64,000 nucleotides of DNA from Crambe crambe (lineage: Eukaryota; Porifera; Demospongiae; Poecilosclerida; Crambeidae): assembly GCA_963924555.1 (NCBI GenBank), contig OZ004590.1, positions 62,001 to 126,000 of the forward strand, read 5' to 3'. This document shows, piece by piece, positions 32,337 through 44,376 of the stretch; the first letter of the stretch is position 1, and every line of letters begins with the position of its first letter. The notes under the pieces are model-generated. The model searched no databases. It saw only the letters and a list, made by a program, of their open reading frames with translations, and was not told where the DNA came from. Made by a program: the position numbers and the translations under genes.

Positions 32337-35300
32337 TTGATGAGACGGTGCTCTGACTAGAAGCCTGTTGATAAGACAGTGCTTTGACTAGAAGCCACAG
32401 GGTTGGGATAACTGACCAGTGTGCTGCCAACAGATTTGTAGTGAAATGATTCCCTTCTCTCTAGAAAGCTATGCCAGTATACTTGGTTTGCAGTGTATGG
32501 AAATATGACTGATATTGCTTTAGTGGAAAATGAAATGGCACTTTACTCTCTGGGATTAATGTTATCTTAGAACAACATCTGGCAGTACCATGACATGTAT
32601 ATTCTCTTCACTATAGGCATATCATCTGACTCACTAAGCATGCAGTGCATGGGATCCCTAAGGAAACTAAAGAGCTCGAGGTCAAAGGTTTAGTCAGGTG
32701 GGTAGCCAATAGCATATCATCTGGGCCCATTGTATTTTAATAACCACATGAATATCGAAATCCTTTAATGTGGCTAATAATTCTTTGATGTGAATTTTAA
32801 TACACCTTGTGGTGAAGTAGTCTTTATTGTGCTTTACATTTGGACAACTGACTTGCAGACCAGACTTGCAGACCAGCCGTGACCTGTTGTAACCACTATC
32901 CAGCCTTTCTGCAGAGCATAAAATTATACTTAGGAGCTAGAGCCAAACTGAAATAGCGTGGCCTGAACCCATGTCACCCATTAATAATTATTACAAGCAT
33001 GGATGGAATATTGGTGACATGATGGACGAGTGCAGACCATGTTATTTATATCTGATATTATCACATGGTAAATATTTCTTTGCAGAGTGTTCCATGCTGC
33101 AAACTAACTTGATGGATGACTAAATGAGGCTGCAATGTATGCTACGATAACTAGGGCAATGTACATTTGAGTCACAGAAGATTTAAATGTGAGTTTTATA
33201 TGTAAGTGGCAGGCAGCTGTATACATAGAAAAACTGCAAAGTACTTGTACGTGACTATTAAGCCTTGAGCCTGCTGCCCAAAAAGGCTGTAGAAACTGAT
33301 AACTGATTTGTGCTTTGCTGTTGAGTTATAAAAGTGGCAGGCAGCTGCATGCAAGTACTTACCACAAAGCATGTCTAGTGCCTACAATCGATCCTACAAA
33401 GCGTGTGATGTAGAAATCAATCGAGCAATTACTGTATGTAGCCAGGGGCATTTTATATTGCTCTTGCCCAGATTTTTTTAAGGCATGCATGGTAGGCATT
33501 TCGGTTGAGCATAATAGGGCAGGGGTTCTGGCATTATATAATTGGAGCATATCTCTACATATTGGCATAAAGGTAGACCCACAGACTGTTGCTGCAATAA
33601 GAATGATTATATTTTGGCATGCCACAACCTTCACTATTAAAATTGACATAGTGACATAGTTACAACAAGCCTTCAACTCTAGGGCCTATAGGGATGGTGG
33701 CACGGATGCTGATTGCATGTGCCTCGTCACCTTTATTACTGTCACCTTTTGTTGGCATAATAGAGTGAAGGTCAGCACACTAGCAACCTCAGATAGTGTT
33801 GATGAGCTGTATGCTGTTAATAAGACAGTGCTTTGACTATAACTGACCAGTGTGCTGCCAACTGATTTCTAGTAAACTGATTCCCTTTAGAAGGCTATGC
33901 CAGTATACTGGGTTTGCAGTATTGGGGCCCATTGTATTTGAATAGAAAACCTATAATGTGGCATTCAATCACTCTTTGTGAGTAAAGTAGTTTGGTAATA
34001 TGGGTGTGATTATTGAAATTAGGTATGATGGCAATCGATAGTGAGGATAAGATTGCAAAGTTGGTTGTCCAAAAGAATCTGTGAGGCTGTTCCTGAATAT
34101 TATGCTTTACATCTGGACAACCGACTTGCAGCCGAGACATGGCCTGTGGTAACCACTATCTGACCTTTCTGCAGAGCATATCAGAAACTTGTATTAATGC
34201 CAAGTTGTGTGTTACAGCACAGGTGGGGCATCGTTAAATTATGAGCTAGAGCCAAATCGAAATAATGAACCCACCCATCCATTATGTCACCCATTATGAT
34301 TATGGCATTGGGCTTGAGCGTAGGTAACCTGCAGGTGGAGCGAACCCACCAGCATGGATCCCAAGCCACACCACCTGGGATATCCAACAAGTAGACGTGG
34401 ATGGGTTCAGGCCATCTTGTACTATTAGGTACTCCCCTACCAAGCCTGTCTCTACGATGTCTAAAAGTATTCCAAGCAGCGGAATTACACTTTTTACTAG
34501 CTTTCTCAAGAGCTAGGTCGTATGTTGCAGTGTGAGGATATCATGCTGCAAGTTGTCTTCTTTGCTGGGTCAGTGAATCCAAAGATCCCAGTATATTATA
34601 GTGCATAGTTGTCGTATTGAACTGGAAAGTGTTGGAATTTGTAGTAAAGTAAGGATCTTTAATTATCCATGTAACGTAGATGGTGACTGTGTGTGTTGAG
34701 TCAACTCTTTCAAACTTGCCATTCCTGCATGTTTCTCCATATCCATCGACTCCTACGTTATCTAATGTTGTACAGTGAATTGCAAGTTTGTGAGATGCAA
34801 AATCTAAAAGAGCTGTGTAAACTTGAGGCTGTTCCTGAATAGATGTGTGGCTTTTCCTCAATAGTTTTTATTGCAGTCAATTTATGCTTTACATTTGGAC
34901 AACCAACTGGGTTAGAGGTCAAGTATAACTCTGTGCCATGTGCAGACCCTCAGTTTCTTGTCTTTGAATGCAGTAGGCCTAGGTGAGCTCCCTTAAAACT
35001 TGACGATATTCCAACCGACTTGCTGCTGAAACAAGCTTAGACTGACACCCTATTTCTGCTGATGCCTAATTGGTTAAAACCCTTTACCTTCTATTCTATG
35101 TTAAAGTTTGATATGTTTCCCATTTCTGATGGTCCTACCTTACTTTAGGTACCAGATGGCAGTCTAAATGGTATTTCCATAGCTGATGTTTCGGTCCAAG
35201 CGTAGACACATTGGCTATAGCCAGTTTGTTAATGGCTATAACTAGATTGTTAAGTGGTTATAGCCATTTGTTAAACAGTCTAAATATGCCACATGGCCAT

Positions 35301-36125
35301 TTTTTTGATGGTCTAACTGTAGGTACATTGTTTGTTGATGGATTGTTCATAGTGGTTATAACCTTTTTGTTGAATGGCATTCTGGTTCATGGTTATAGCA
35401 TATAGCCAGTTTGTTAATCAATGGCAGTCTAAATAGCTGTGTTTCCGTAGCCATTCCAACTGTAGGTACACTCCACCCTAGTTCTACCTCAGCTTTCCTA
35501 TCCGAATATCAATTGTGTAGACCCTCCATTCTCACTGTTTCGATCCAATTTGCATCTTGCAGTAGGCCTGTGTGAGCTCCCTCAAAATCAGCTCCATCGC
35601 GATTTGTTATCTGAAGACCATAGCCCTGCTACAGCTTTCCTATGTCTATATCGATCGTCATCTGTGTAGTTTAACTTGTATTATTTAGTTATGATCAGTA
35701 AAGTAGCTACTGCAGAACAATTCAGGATGGAGCTGTTTTCATAGCTTGCCACTAGCCGCTCCCAGCCCGTTTTGATCGGTTAGTTATGGAGTGCTAGGGC
35801 TAGGGCTAGGGCTAGCCTCGAGTCAAACCACCGAGGAGAAAGCCTCTGAGATAAATCCTCTTTCCAACCGGGTACCCCTACAGAAGTTCATAGCTATAGC
35901 CAGTTTGTTAACTATAGCTGATGTTTCCATTTCTGATAGTCCAAACGTAGAGAAATTACATTGGCTATAGCCAGTTTGCAGTTTGTTCAAGTTATGCAGA
36001 AGGTGTAGCTACCTATAGCTACACACACTTTGTAGCTGACTCGAGACTTCAGTAGATGATGATAGCAAACCCAACTCTTCTGATACATAATCAGCCTTGC
36101 CGATTAGCCGTCAGCAGAAATCGGG
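32337..36125. repeat. Segmental duplication of 5030-13200 without the retrotransposon
   Basis: Same order and near-identical sequence as 5030-6100 joined to 10624-13200, with only small indels. Position 33421-33445 reads GCAATTACTGTATGTAGCC, the undisrupted insertion site of the LTR element. No gene is supported. It includes the GGCTATAGCC-type repeats at 35100-36000 and a GCTAGG hexamer run near 35798 that is one unit longer than its partner near 12903. Confidence 0.93.
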
Positions 36126-38860
36126 TGCATTGCATGTTACGATAACTAGGACAATGTACATTTGAGCCACAGAAGGAAGCCTGCTGCCCAAAAGGCTGTA
36201 GAAACTGATAGTTGATTTGTGCCTTGCTGTTGAGTTAAATACTTACCACAAAGCACTTGGATATGTCTAGTGCCTACAGCATGCTAGCATATTAAAATAT
36301 ATATAATAGGCATCGTTAATTTTTGAGAATTTTAGGTGATTTTTGCTCGTTAATCTTTATGCCTCAGATTCATGCTGACATCATTGCCTGCAAATCTGAT
36401 TGGTCCAGTGGCTAGTATATATAGTGTCAAGCACTGTATATCTGTGCTCTAACGTTATTGCCTGACCTTTGACCTGACCTTTGTTGGATCAATCACTGTT
36501 CTCCTTTACCAGCACCCAACTCCCTACCTCTACCATGTCTCCTTCAGGGAACCCATAGTTGGGAAGATTGCAAGGATCACATACAGTATTTCACGATATG
36601 TAGCAGCCTATCCTACCTTTAATTTGGGCCTGACCTTTGACCCTCACTGTTGCCATGTAGTAAATTTATCCCGCCAGCTTAAGGACTGAACAGCTTGGTT
36701 TGAACTGGGGTGCTACCAGCTACTATGATTGATGTTATTTTTAAGGATTGTATCGATGATAGATTTCATAGGCCACATAATTATACTCGTTGGCTGCAAC
36801 CTTAATTAGAATCTTAAATCAGTCAAATCGCAGATCGATACTTTAGAGAAACGAGTGAATTACTTGATTTTGAATCTCGTTTCCGCTAAATTGGCAGTGA
36901 CAGCATTGGCAGACACGTCTGCATCTGGAAATACTTTGCTTAAAAAATAGAAACGAGGCAAAGAAATGGGTTCTCGGTCACTTAAGATACAAATTTGTTG
37001 CTATAGTCAGCCGTGGACAGGTAAGGCTAACCGACAGACTTGGTGGGGACTGGATATATAGAGACCAGGTCTACGTGTCTGCCGATGCTGTCACTGCCAA
37101 TCGTAAAATTATTGTCTTTATTACTGTCCCTTCTAAAGTATAGGCCCACACTTGATTTCTCATGTTGTTGGCTATGGCCATAGTAGAGTGACTGTTCCCT
37201 TGAGGTCAACCGCACTCGAGATAGTGTTGACGAGCTGTATGCTGTTGATGAGACAGTGCTTTGACTAGAAGCTGCAATCGAGTGATAACTAAATCATGTG
37301 GACAGGGTTCTGCCCGGGATTCTCGAGTGATGGCCGAAATTTATTTTTCCGTGCCTACTCTGATAATGTACGAGCCTAAAGTTACTGCAGCCAAGTGTAA
37401 CGAGTGGTGGCCAAAATAGCCGAGTGGTGGCCGAAATAACTGAGTGGTGGCCAGAATGGCCACTGTCGACCAGTGTGGGCAGAACCCTGTGTGGACAGTA
37501 AACTGATTCCATTTTCCTTTCTCCTCTCTAGAAGGCTATGCCAGTATACTTGGCTTGCAGTGTATGGAAATATGACTGATATTCCAGAATAACACAGATA
37601 GTAACTATGTCCTGCTAGCTGTCTCGGAAGGGGGGAAATGTGTTAAAAGGTGTGGGTAGCCAATAGCAATACCACTCTGATGGGGCCCATTGTATTTGAA
37701 TAGCCACATGAATATCGAAATCCTATAATGTGGCATTCGAGCACCTTTTTCACTGGAATAATTCTTTGATGTGAATTTTAATACTCCTGGGAAAGTAGTT
37801 TGGTAATATGGGTGTGATTATTGAAATTAGGTATGATGGCAATCATATGTCTCCATGAGATTGCAAAGTCGGTTGTCTGTGTAAACTTGAGGCTGTTCCT
37901 GAATAGATGCAAGTTTTATTGTGCTTTACATGATTTGCAGACCAGACGTGACCTGTGGTAACCACTATCTGACCTTTCTGCAGAGCATATCAGTATTAGT
38001 GTGTGGAATGCTAAGCAAAATCAAAAAATAATGAACCCATCCGTTATGTCACCCATTATAATTATGGGCTTGAGCCTAGGTAACCTGCAGGTGGAGCAAA
38101 CCCACCAGCATGGATCCCAAGCCAAAATCTGAATCTATATTAATATGTAATTATCACGTAAATTTGTTCGTGTCGAGGATGTGCACATCGGTAGGGACTA
38201 CTCCTGTAGCGATGTAGGATTCGGAGCAAGTTACCCTACCTTTCTATATACATTACGTGTGCAAGTAAATGTATTCCAACCGACTTGCAAACTGAGAAGA
38301 CGGGGGATCAGCCGATGCCTAATTGGCAAGGAGTCGGGTTTGCTCTCTCCGCTAAAGTTATGAGGTAGGCTTTTAAGCTTATGGACTTGGAATAATGAAC
38401 TAACTAAGCTATTTTCACTACCTCTTCAATACCGTTTTGTGTTGTGAATGGCTAGCAAACTCTTGATTGCTGATTGAATGCATAGCCATTTCTTGACCTT
38501 TATAGCCTTTTTGTCGAATGGCAGTGCACAACCTTAGTCTTGTCATTAGTACCACCTTCTGTAACTATACAGTAGCTAGTGGCTAAGAACAATAAGGCTT
38601 TGAAAACATTTCATTACTTTGAGGCCACCACCTATCCCTGCCTGATGCAAGACAATTGTTCTACAAACTACTCACTAGAACCATAGCATAGCCGGTAACC
38701 GAGAGAAGACTGGCAGTCAGAGACCGAAGGATCAGCCAATGCAGAAGACCAAAGTACAATATGCACTGCTGCTGATGCCTAATTGGCCTTGCCGATTATG
38801 TATCAAAAGAGTTTGGTTTGCTGTCGTCATCTACTAAAGTGTGTGGTCAAGCCATGTAGA
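36126..38860. repeat. Spacer mosaic
   Basis: A patchwork of spacer blocks: 36460-37270 is a diverged copy of 2450-3700, with two DR1-type motifs in tandem near 36475 (TGACCTTTGACCTGACCTTT); 37500-38110 resembles 4600-5000 and 33880-34390. No supported gene; short open frames do not persist between copies. Confidence 0.7.
37303..37489. mobile_element. 187-bp MITE with CAGGGTTCTGCCC ends
   Basis: Inverted ends CAGGGTTCTGCCC/GGGCAGAACCCTG are flanked by TGTGGA on both sides (37297-37302 and 37490-37495). Paralogous spacers near 4230 and 25262 have one uninterrupted GTGGATAGTAAAC. Inside, a 16-bp motif (GAGTGGTGGCCGAAAT) is repeated about four times. Ends starting CAGGG suggest hAT, but the visible duplication is 6 bp rather than 8. 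Confidence 0.88.
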
Positions 38861-39721
38861 CAGATGTAGCTATAGGTAAAATCTCCTAGGGATGTACTAG
38901 TATATTGAAATCCCCCTGATGGTTTTCGAGATATGGTGACTTGACGAGTATTTCGCATGTGTTGTGGGGATATACTAGTTCAGCGAGTGAGCTGACTCTC
39001 AAAAATATATATATCGTGCTGCTTTTCTTTACTAAATGTTCCAGCAAACTAAGGATTAAGACCCGAGAGGGATACCACCCAGCCACATCATGTCCTAATT
39101 ATTACACCCGCCCATGCAAATACAATAAGACTTTGATCTGTAAGGAATGTGTATTCAATTTACCTTTGTTGTTAACAATTTGTCATCATTGGCCTATACG
39201 AGTCCTACTCGCTGCATGGACTGCATCTGTCCCCTGCCAACTGTCATAGATTATACATATCACTGGCTACTCCTTGTAGCGATGTAGGATTTATGTCGAT
39301 TCTCATGCAGCGATGTAGGGTTTGTGTCGATACTATGACAGTTACAGAGTACAAATGCAGTACCCTACCTTGTTTCTGTACTTTTATTGTTTTCTATGTA
39401 CGTTATGTATGCAAGGAATAACAGATATCATATGCAAAGAATAATTGATATTTTATGCCAGTTTCATGTATTCCAACCGACTTGCAAACTGAGAAGATGG
39501 GGGGTCAGCCAATGCACCTGATTGCTGCTGATGCCTAATTGGCCTTGCCAATTAGGTACCAGAAGAGTCAGGTTTGCTCTCTCCACTCTAATAATGTCAG
39601 TAATGATACGAGGTAAATTACTTGCAGCACAATTAATTTGCGTTTCTTTTTTTACCAAACAGTTGAAGACACAGAAGAGGTGGAGAATAGACCAGCTGAC
39701 TAGTGGTGCTCGATGATTTTT
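38861..39721. other. Low-information region with short spacer blocks
   Basis: No gene. 38740-38860 and 39480-39710 share CTGCTGATGCCTAATTGGCC and TTGCTCTCTCCACT with 17920-18160 and 59920-60110. Two short direct copies of GCGATGTAGGATTTATGTCG-like sequence lie near 39275-39320. Nothing else recognisable. Confidence 0.6.
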
Positions 39722-40354
39722 TTTTTTGAGATTACCAATCTGTGATTTGACTGATTTAAGATTCTAACCACATTTCCATGGGAGCCCTCCTCCCCAAGTT
39801 AAGCAGCCTCATCACAAGAGATGGTGCCTACCTCAAAGTTGCCATCTGTGCCACTACTTTATAAGGTTCGGGAACGTGCCACTTGTACCAAATCTATCAT
39901 CGATACAATCCTCACCGTGGGTACCCCGAAGGAGACATCAAAAATAGCATCCGTCGTAGTAGCTGGCAGCGCTCCAGTTCAAACGAAGCTGTTCAGTCCT
40001 TAAGCTGGCTTGCCGGTGAGGGGACAAATTTACTATTTGGCAACAGTGAAGGTCAAAGGCCAGGCCCAAATTAAGGCTGCTATTCTAGTGGCATAGCCAA
40101 CCAGAGTTCTCCACCAGACTACCATTTCGAGGAAGAGAAATACTGTATGTGATCCCCCACCTGTGCCACTAGTTTACAAGGTCACAACTTTGCATAAAAA
40201 CCTGCATCTATTGAACATCTATTCGGGAACAGCCTCGAGTTTACACAGATTTTGGGTCTTTCATTGGACAACCGACTTGCAATCCTCACAACTTACAATC
40301 TTCCTTGAAATCTTGCAATCCTCTCCTAACTATGGGTTCACAGGGTCAAATGTC
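39722..40354 (-). repeat. Inverted spacer copy leading into cassette 5
   Basis: Reverse complement of the block seen at 49680-50200 and 2490-2960 (CCCGAAGGAGACA, GCGCTCCAGTTCAAAC, AACTTACAATC). The whole gene C unit, spacer and cassette included, is inverted relative to the others. It contains an AAGGTCAAAGGCCA DR1-like motif near 40048. Confidence 0.8.
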
Positions 40355-42453
40355 AGGTCAAAGGTCAGACCATAATGCTGACGCGTATAGAGCAGAGGCC
40401 TTCTCTGCTTCCGCTATTTATTTGCCTGCTGTGGGACTGTTCCCTATTCATCTCGTTGCCGTTTCGTCTGCTCTCTGCCTTCTTCCCGTTAACTGGTAAG
40501 TCTACCGGTAAAGTCTGTTCCTTGGCTGGTAGTTTGAGAAATGGCCGTAAATCTTTACAATTACTTGCTACTCGCCTGCATTTCTCTATCAAATTTTTCA
40601 TTCTTCAGGCAGAGCTGTTGGCCTTCTCTTTATCTGGACCGTTCCCTCGTCCTGTTGTCAGTCTCCTGAGCCGTAAGCACTCGACTGTAGCTAGATACAA
40701 GCTAAAAACCGCAAGTCTTGTTCACGAGACTACTGGCTAGCTACTGAAATATTTTATCGTGTAGCTGTTGGTCTCCCTCCCACTCCTGTTTGCCTGCTGT
40801 GGGACTGTTGCCTCGTCGTGAGTCTACTGCCTGCTGTGGCTCCTGTTTGCCTGCGTGGGACTGTTCCCTCGTCCCGTTGTCAGTCTCCTGAGCAGTAAGC
40901 ACTCGACTGTAGCTAGATACAAGCTAAAAACTGCAACTAACAGGCAAAACCTGTCACAATTGCTTGAATTTATATATTTCATTGTGTAGTAGCTGTCACT
41001 GAGTCTCCCTCTCGCTTCTGCCTGCTGCTGGACTGTATCCTCTTCAGCTCAGTATCTGTGTCTTCTGCTCTCGGCCTTCTTCCCGTTAACTGGTAAGTGT
41101 ACTGGTAAGGTCTGTTCCTTGGGTGAGCTATGTCACAATTACTTGCTAATCACCTGCATTTCTCTATCAAATTTTTCATAGTTGGAGCTGTTTGCTGGCC
41201 TTCTTCTGCTGGTAAGAAACACTTTTGCAGCAAACTAGTCTACTCTTGTGATCATTTATGTAATGGTAGTTCCTTGGCAAAATTGTCAAATTTGAGACTT
41301 TTATTGCTAGCTAGGTACTCTTTAATTATTTCATTGTGTGAATTAAAATATTTCATTGTGTGGTAGCCGTCACTGAGTCTTCCTCCTGCTTCAGCCTGTT
41401 GTGGGACTGTCCCCTCGTTCTTTGGATTCCTGTCTTCAGTCTCCTAACCAGTAAGTATTCAACCTAGCTAGCTAACCAGTAAGTATTCAACCTAGCTAGA
41501 TAGAACAAGAACACTTTTGCAGCTAAAAACCGCAGCTAACTTTGCTAGCTACCCTTGAAATATATTTTGCGTGTAATAGCTGTCAGTCTTCCTCCCACTA
41601 CCGTTTGCCTGCTGTGGGACTGTTCTCTCATTGGCTTGTTCCCCAATTTACTCCCTCCCGGTCCTGTTTGCCTGCTACCCGCCGAGAGACTGTTCCCTCG
41701 TCTGCTTATTTCTGTTATCGGTCTCCTGACACGTAAGTGTTCAACCTTAGCTAGATAGAACAAGCTACACCATAACTAAGGCAAAACTTGTCACAATTGT
41801 AAGATACTCTCGAATTAAAATATTTCATTGTGTAGTAGCTATCACTGAGTCTCCCTCCTCTTCTTCCTGCTGTGGCTCCCGTTTGCCTGCGTGGGACTGT
41901 TCTCTCTTCCTGTTGTCAGTCTCTTGACCCGTAAGCATTCTAGATACAAGCTAAAAACCGCAACTAACTTTGCTAGCTACCCTTGAAATATTTTGTGTGT
42001 AATAGCTGTCTGTCTTCCTCCCACTCCCGTTTGCCTGCTGTGGGACTGTTCTCTCGTTGGCTTGTTTCTCCCTCCTGGTCCTGTTTGCTTGCTGTCTGCT
42101 GTGAGACTGTTCCCTCGTTGGCTTGTTTCTGTTATCGGTCTCCTGATCCGTAAGTGTTTACACTTGAGATTTATTGCTAGCTACTCTTAAATATTTTATT
42201 GTGTAATAGATGCCAGTTCTCTCTCCCGCTCCTGTTTGTTTGCTGCCCGCTGTGAGACTGTTCCCTCGTCTGCTTGTTTCTGTTGTCGGTCTCCTGACCC
42301 GTAAGTATTCAAACTGTAGCTAGACGGACACCACAACTAACGGTCACACTTGAGATTTATTGCTAGCTACTCTTGGATTGAAATATTTTATTGTGTAGTA
42401 GCTGTCAGTTCTCTCTCCTGCTCCTGTTTGCCTGCTGTGGGACTGTTCCTACC
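40355..42453 (+). promoter_or_regulatory. Promoter and tandem leader array (gene C)
   Basis: Begins with a perfect DR1 element AGGTCAAAGGTCA (40355-40367), then TATAGAGCAGAGG (40386), about 20 bp further on. Donor-like sites follow at about 40494 and 41091 (AACTG|GTAAGT) and at about 40671, 40894, 41456, 41730, 41935, 42150 and 42302 (CCTGANCC|GTAAG). Each later unit has the order TATTT(T/C)ATTGTGTAG, then TGTCA, then a pyrimidine-rich body with TGCCTGCTGTGGGACTGTTCC, then the donor. The last unit lacks the donor and runs into the gene C ATG 6 bases after GACTGTTCC. This is the longest of the arrays. Confidence 0.75.
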
Positions 42454-43675
42454 ATGTCTACATCACCTGAAGAAGAAAGACAACCTCCACCATCGAAAAG
42501 GTACTAGCATCATTCACCACCATGGTCCACATCAAAATACTACCACCTCGCACCCTTACAGGTGCTGTCGTCCAGACACCTCACACAGCTCTGATCAGGA
42601 TGCACCAGCCACTCGAGGCAACTCATTTCGTGGGACTACTGGGGTGCCCTATCCTAACATGCTCGGTTGGAACCGCCTCGTATTTGACTCGACTGATATC
42701 GACTACTCTGATTTAAAGGTACTCCTACTGTCCACCAGTGACAAGAACAAAAGTCATCAACCTCTGGAAGGAGAATTGAGTCTCGAGTTTACTGGCCCCA
42801 CCATTCTAAGTTCTTGGAGGGATATCAGCATCATGTTTAACGAGCCCTCGGTTTCCATTCAAGACGACCTGCTTCTCATCACATGCTCCAAGGCTAATCC
42901 TATCAACATTCGTCGAGCTAAAGCGTTGTTAATTAATTTATCAAGGCTAACATTATCCACCAAACCAACATTTGTTTACGATGTTGGGCCTGGCAACACT
43001 GGAGATTCAGACTCTAGTGACGAGGATGTGCCGCTCACACTTGAAAGGACTCCACTCTTCGCCTCTGAGGAACTAGGGGTAATTCAACACTTTTTAGAAC
43101 AAGCATGGGTGAGCTACCAGCGTGCAATCTCTGGGCATTTCTCCAATGGGCCGGGCAAGTTCTTCATGGACCACCTAGCCACGTACCTTGGGTTTGCTTT
43201 AACCTCCACTCGTTCCCGTTTCGAGTCAAGTCACAGCACTACCTTGGGTGGGTCCGGCACTATAGGTGACAAGGAAACACAGGCCGGATCAAGTACAGTC
43301 ACAACAATTTCGCTCAGCAGGTGTGACACCAGGGTTGGGTCCAGGTTTGTCTGTTCACAAATCAGGCGCTATTCAGATGTTTCAACATTTGATCACCTTG
43401 CCGGTGTGTATGTATCATGCGGGGAGATAAAGTCAACGCTTGACTCTGCAAACTTTCAGAATCTTGAACAGATGTTGGGACTGTGGAGATCAAACCAAAA
43501 GTATATGTTAGGGTGGACAATAAACCCTGATGACATTTATTGTCGAATTCTCGTCAGGAAACCGGAACAAATGGTGGAGCTGTTTCAATTGCGGGTGAAG
43601 AATAACATTGAGAATGTAAGATCCCTGGCGAAATTGTACCTTGCCTCGATCTTAATTGTCGACACTACCTGCTGA
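42454..43675 (+). CDS. Gene C: PD-(D/E)XK-like nuclease candidate, homologue of gene A
   Basis: Exons 42454-42500 and 42562-43675 (intron 61 bp) join in phase to 386 aa. The start ATG was chosen because it directly follows the leader unit and opens a short disordered head (MSTSPEEERQPPPSKR), like the head of gene A. The middle is unrecognised and has an acidic stretch (DSDSSDEDV). The C-terminus reads RYSDVSTFDH (Asp288), then CGEIKS (Glu304, Lys306), then NLEQMLGLWRSNQKYMLG and an end in VDTTC. Gene A matches this with the same spacing. Asp ... Glu-X-Lys plus a Gln-containing helix is the pattern of PD-(D/E)XK nucleases, so catalysis is possible here. Family and substrate are unknown. Nuclear or cytosolic location is likely, as no signal peptide or membrane segment is seen. 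Confidence 0.8.
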
Positions 43676-44376
43676 CTGTAGCATTCCCAGACTGCATCTA
43701 AAGAAAATAATTGAAATATCCATGCACTGCAAACTTATACTGACATAGAAAATGTAGCCCTTGTACAAAGAAATATACTGCATAAAGTGACCTAGCCTCG
43801 AATCCAGCCTGGGGATGGATAAAAAAAGAGAGAGCCTGGTATTCATTGTTGACGCTAGCAATTGTGTAGCTACGTACTATTCCGAGAATGCTTAGATCCT
43901 CCAGGGCATTAGAAGTAACAAGGGCTTCAGGGGCTCAGAAGATGAGGCTATCTGATCTAAGACTGGCAAATGTAGCGAGGTAGCTTAGTACTGCAAAACA
44001 TCGTTGGTCGATCATCAGATATCTACATCTACGATCAGAGCAACTAGTGGAGAGGCAACCAGTACTGCACCATTATGAAGGGGAGAGTCTGGTAGAACAG
44101 ATCTTTCTATAACCAGTTTGGTAGACATACAGAAACATCCTTCCCATCATAGACTGTAGTGTGTGTTTAAGTTTCTCCAAGGAGAAACGAAGAGCAGCAG
44201 CAAAGGAGCACAAGTAAAACTATAGCTAGCATGCTAGTTGTGCAACCGTGCCCTGTCACGAAAATTTTGGTCCCCCCGCCAAAAGAGGTCTCCCGGACAA
44301 CTCTTGGCTGCCAAAATTAGCCAAAATGTGTCCTAATGCGTGCTTCATTTGGCGCGGCAGCTGGCAACTGCGTGGT
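43676..44376. other. Intergenic region, no gene seen
   Basis: Nothing clearly recognisable. The sequence is not an obvious spacer copy. It separates gene C from the integrase pseudogene and may contain the 3' end of gene C; no clear AATAAA was fixed. Confidence 0.5.

Noticed and set aside
35798-35822. Telomere-like GCTAGG repeats (also near 12903)
   Set aside because: Only two to three units, internal, and explained by slippage within the spacer copy.
40375-42190. Open frames of 65-121 aa in the leader array
   Set aside because: The units stay open in more than one frame because they are pyrimidine-rich and TAA-poor; donors interrupt them and no frame is preserved between units.
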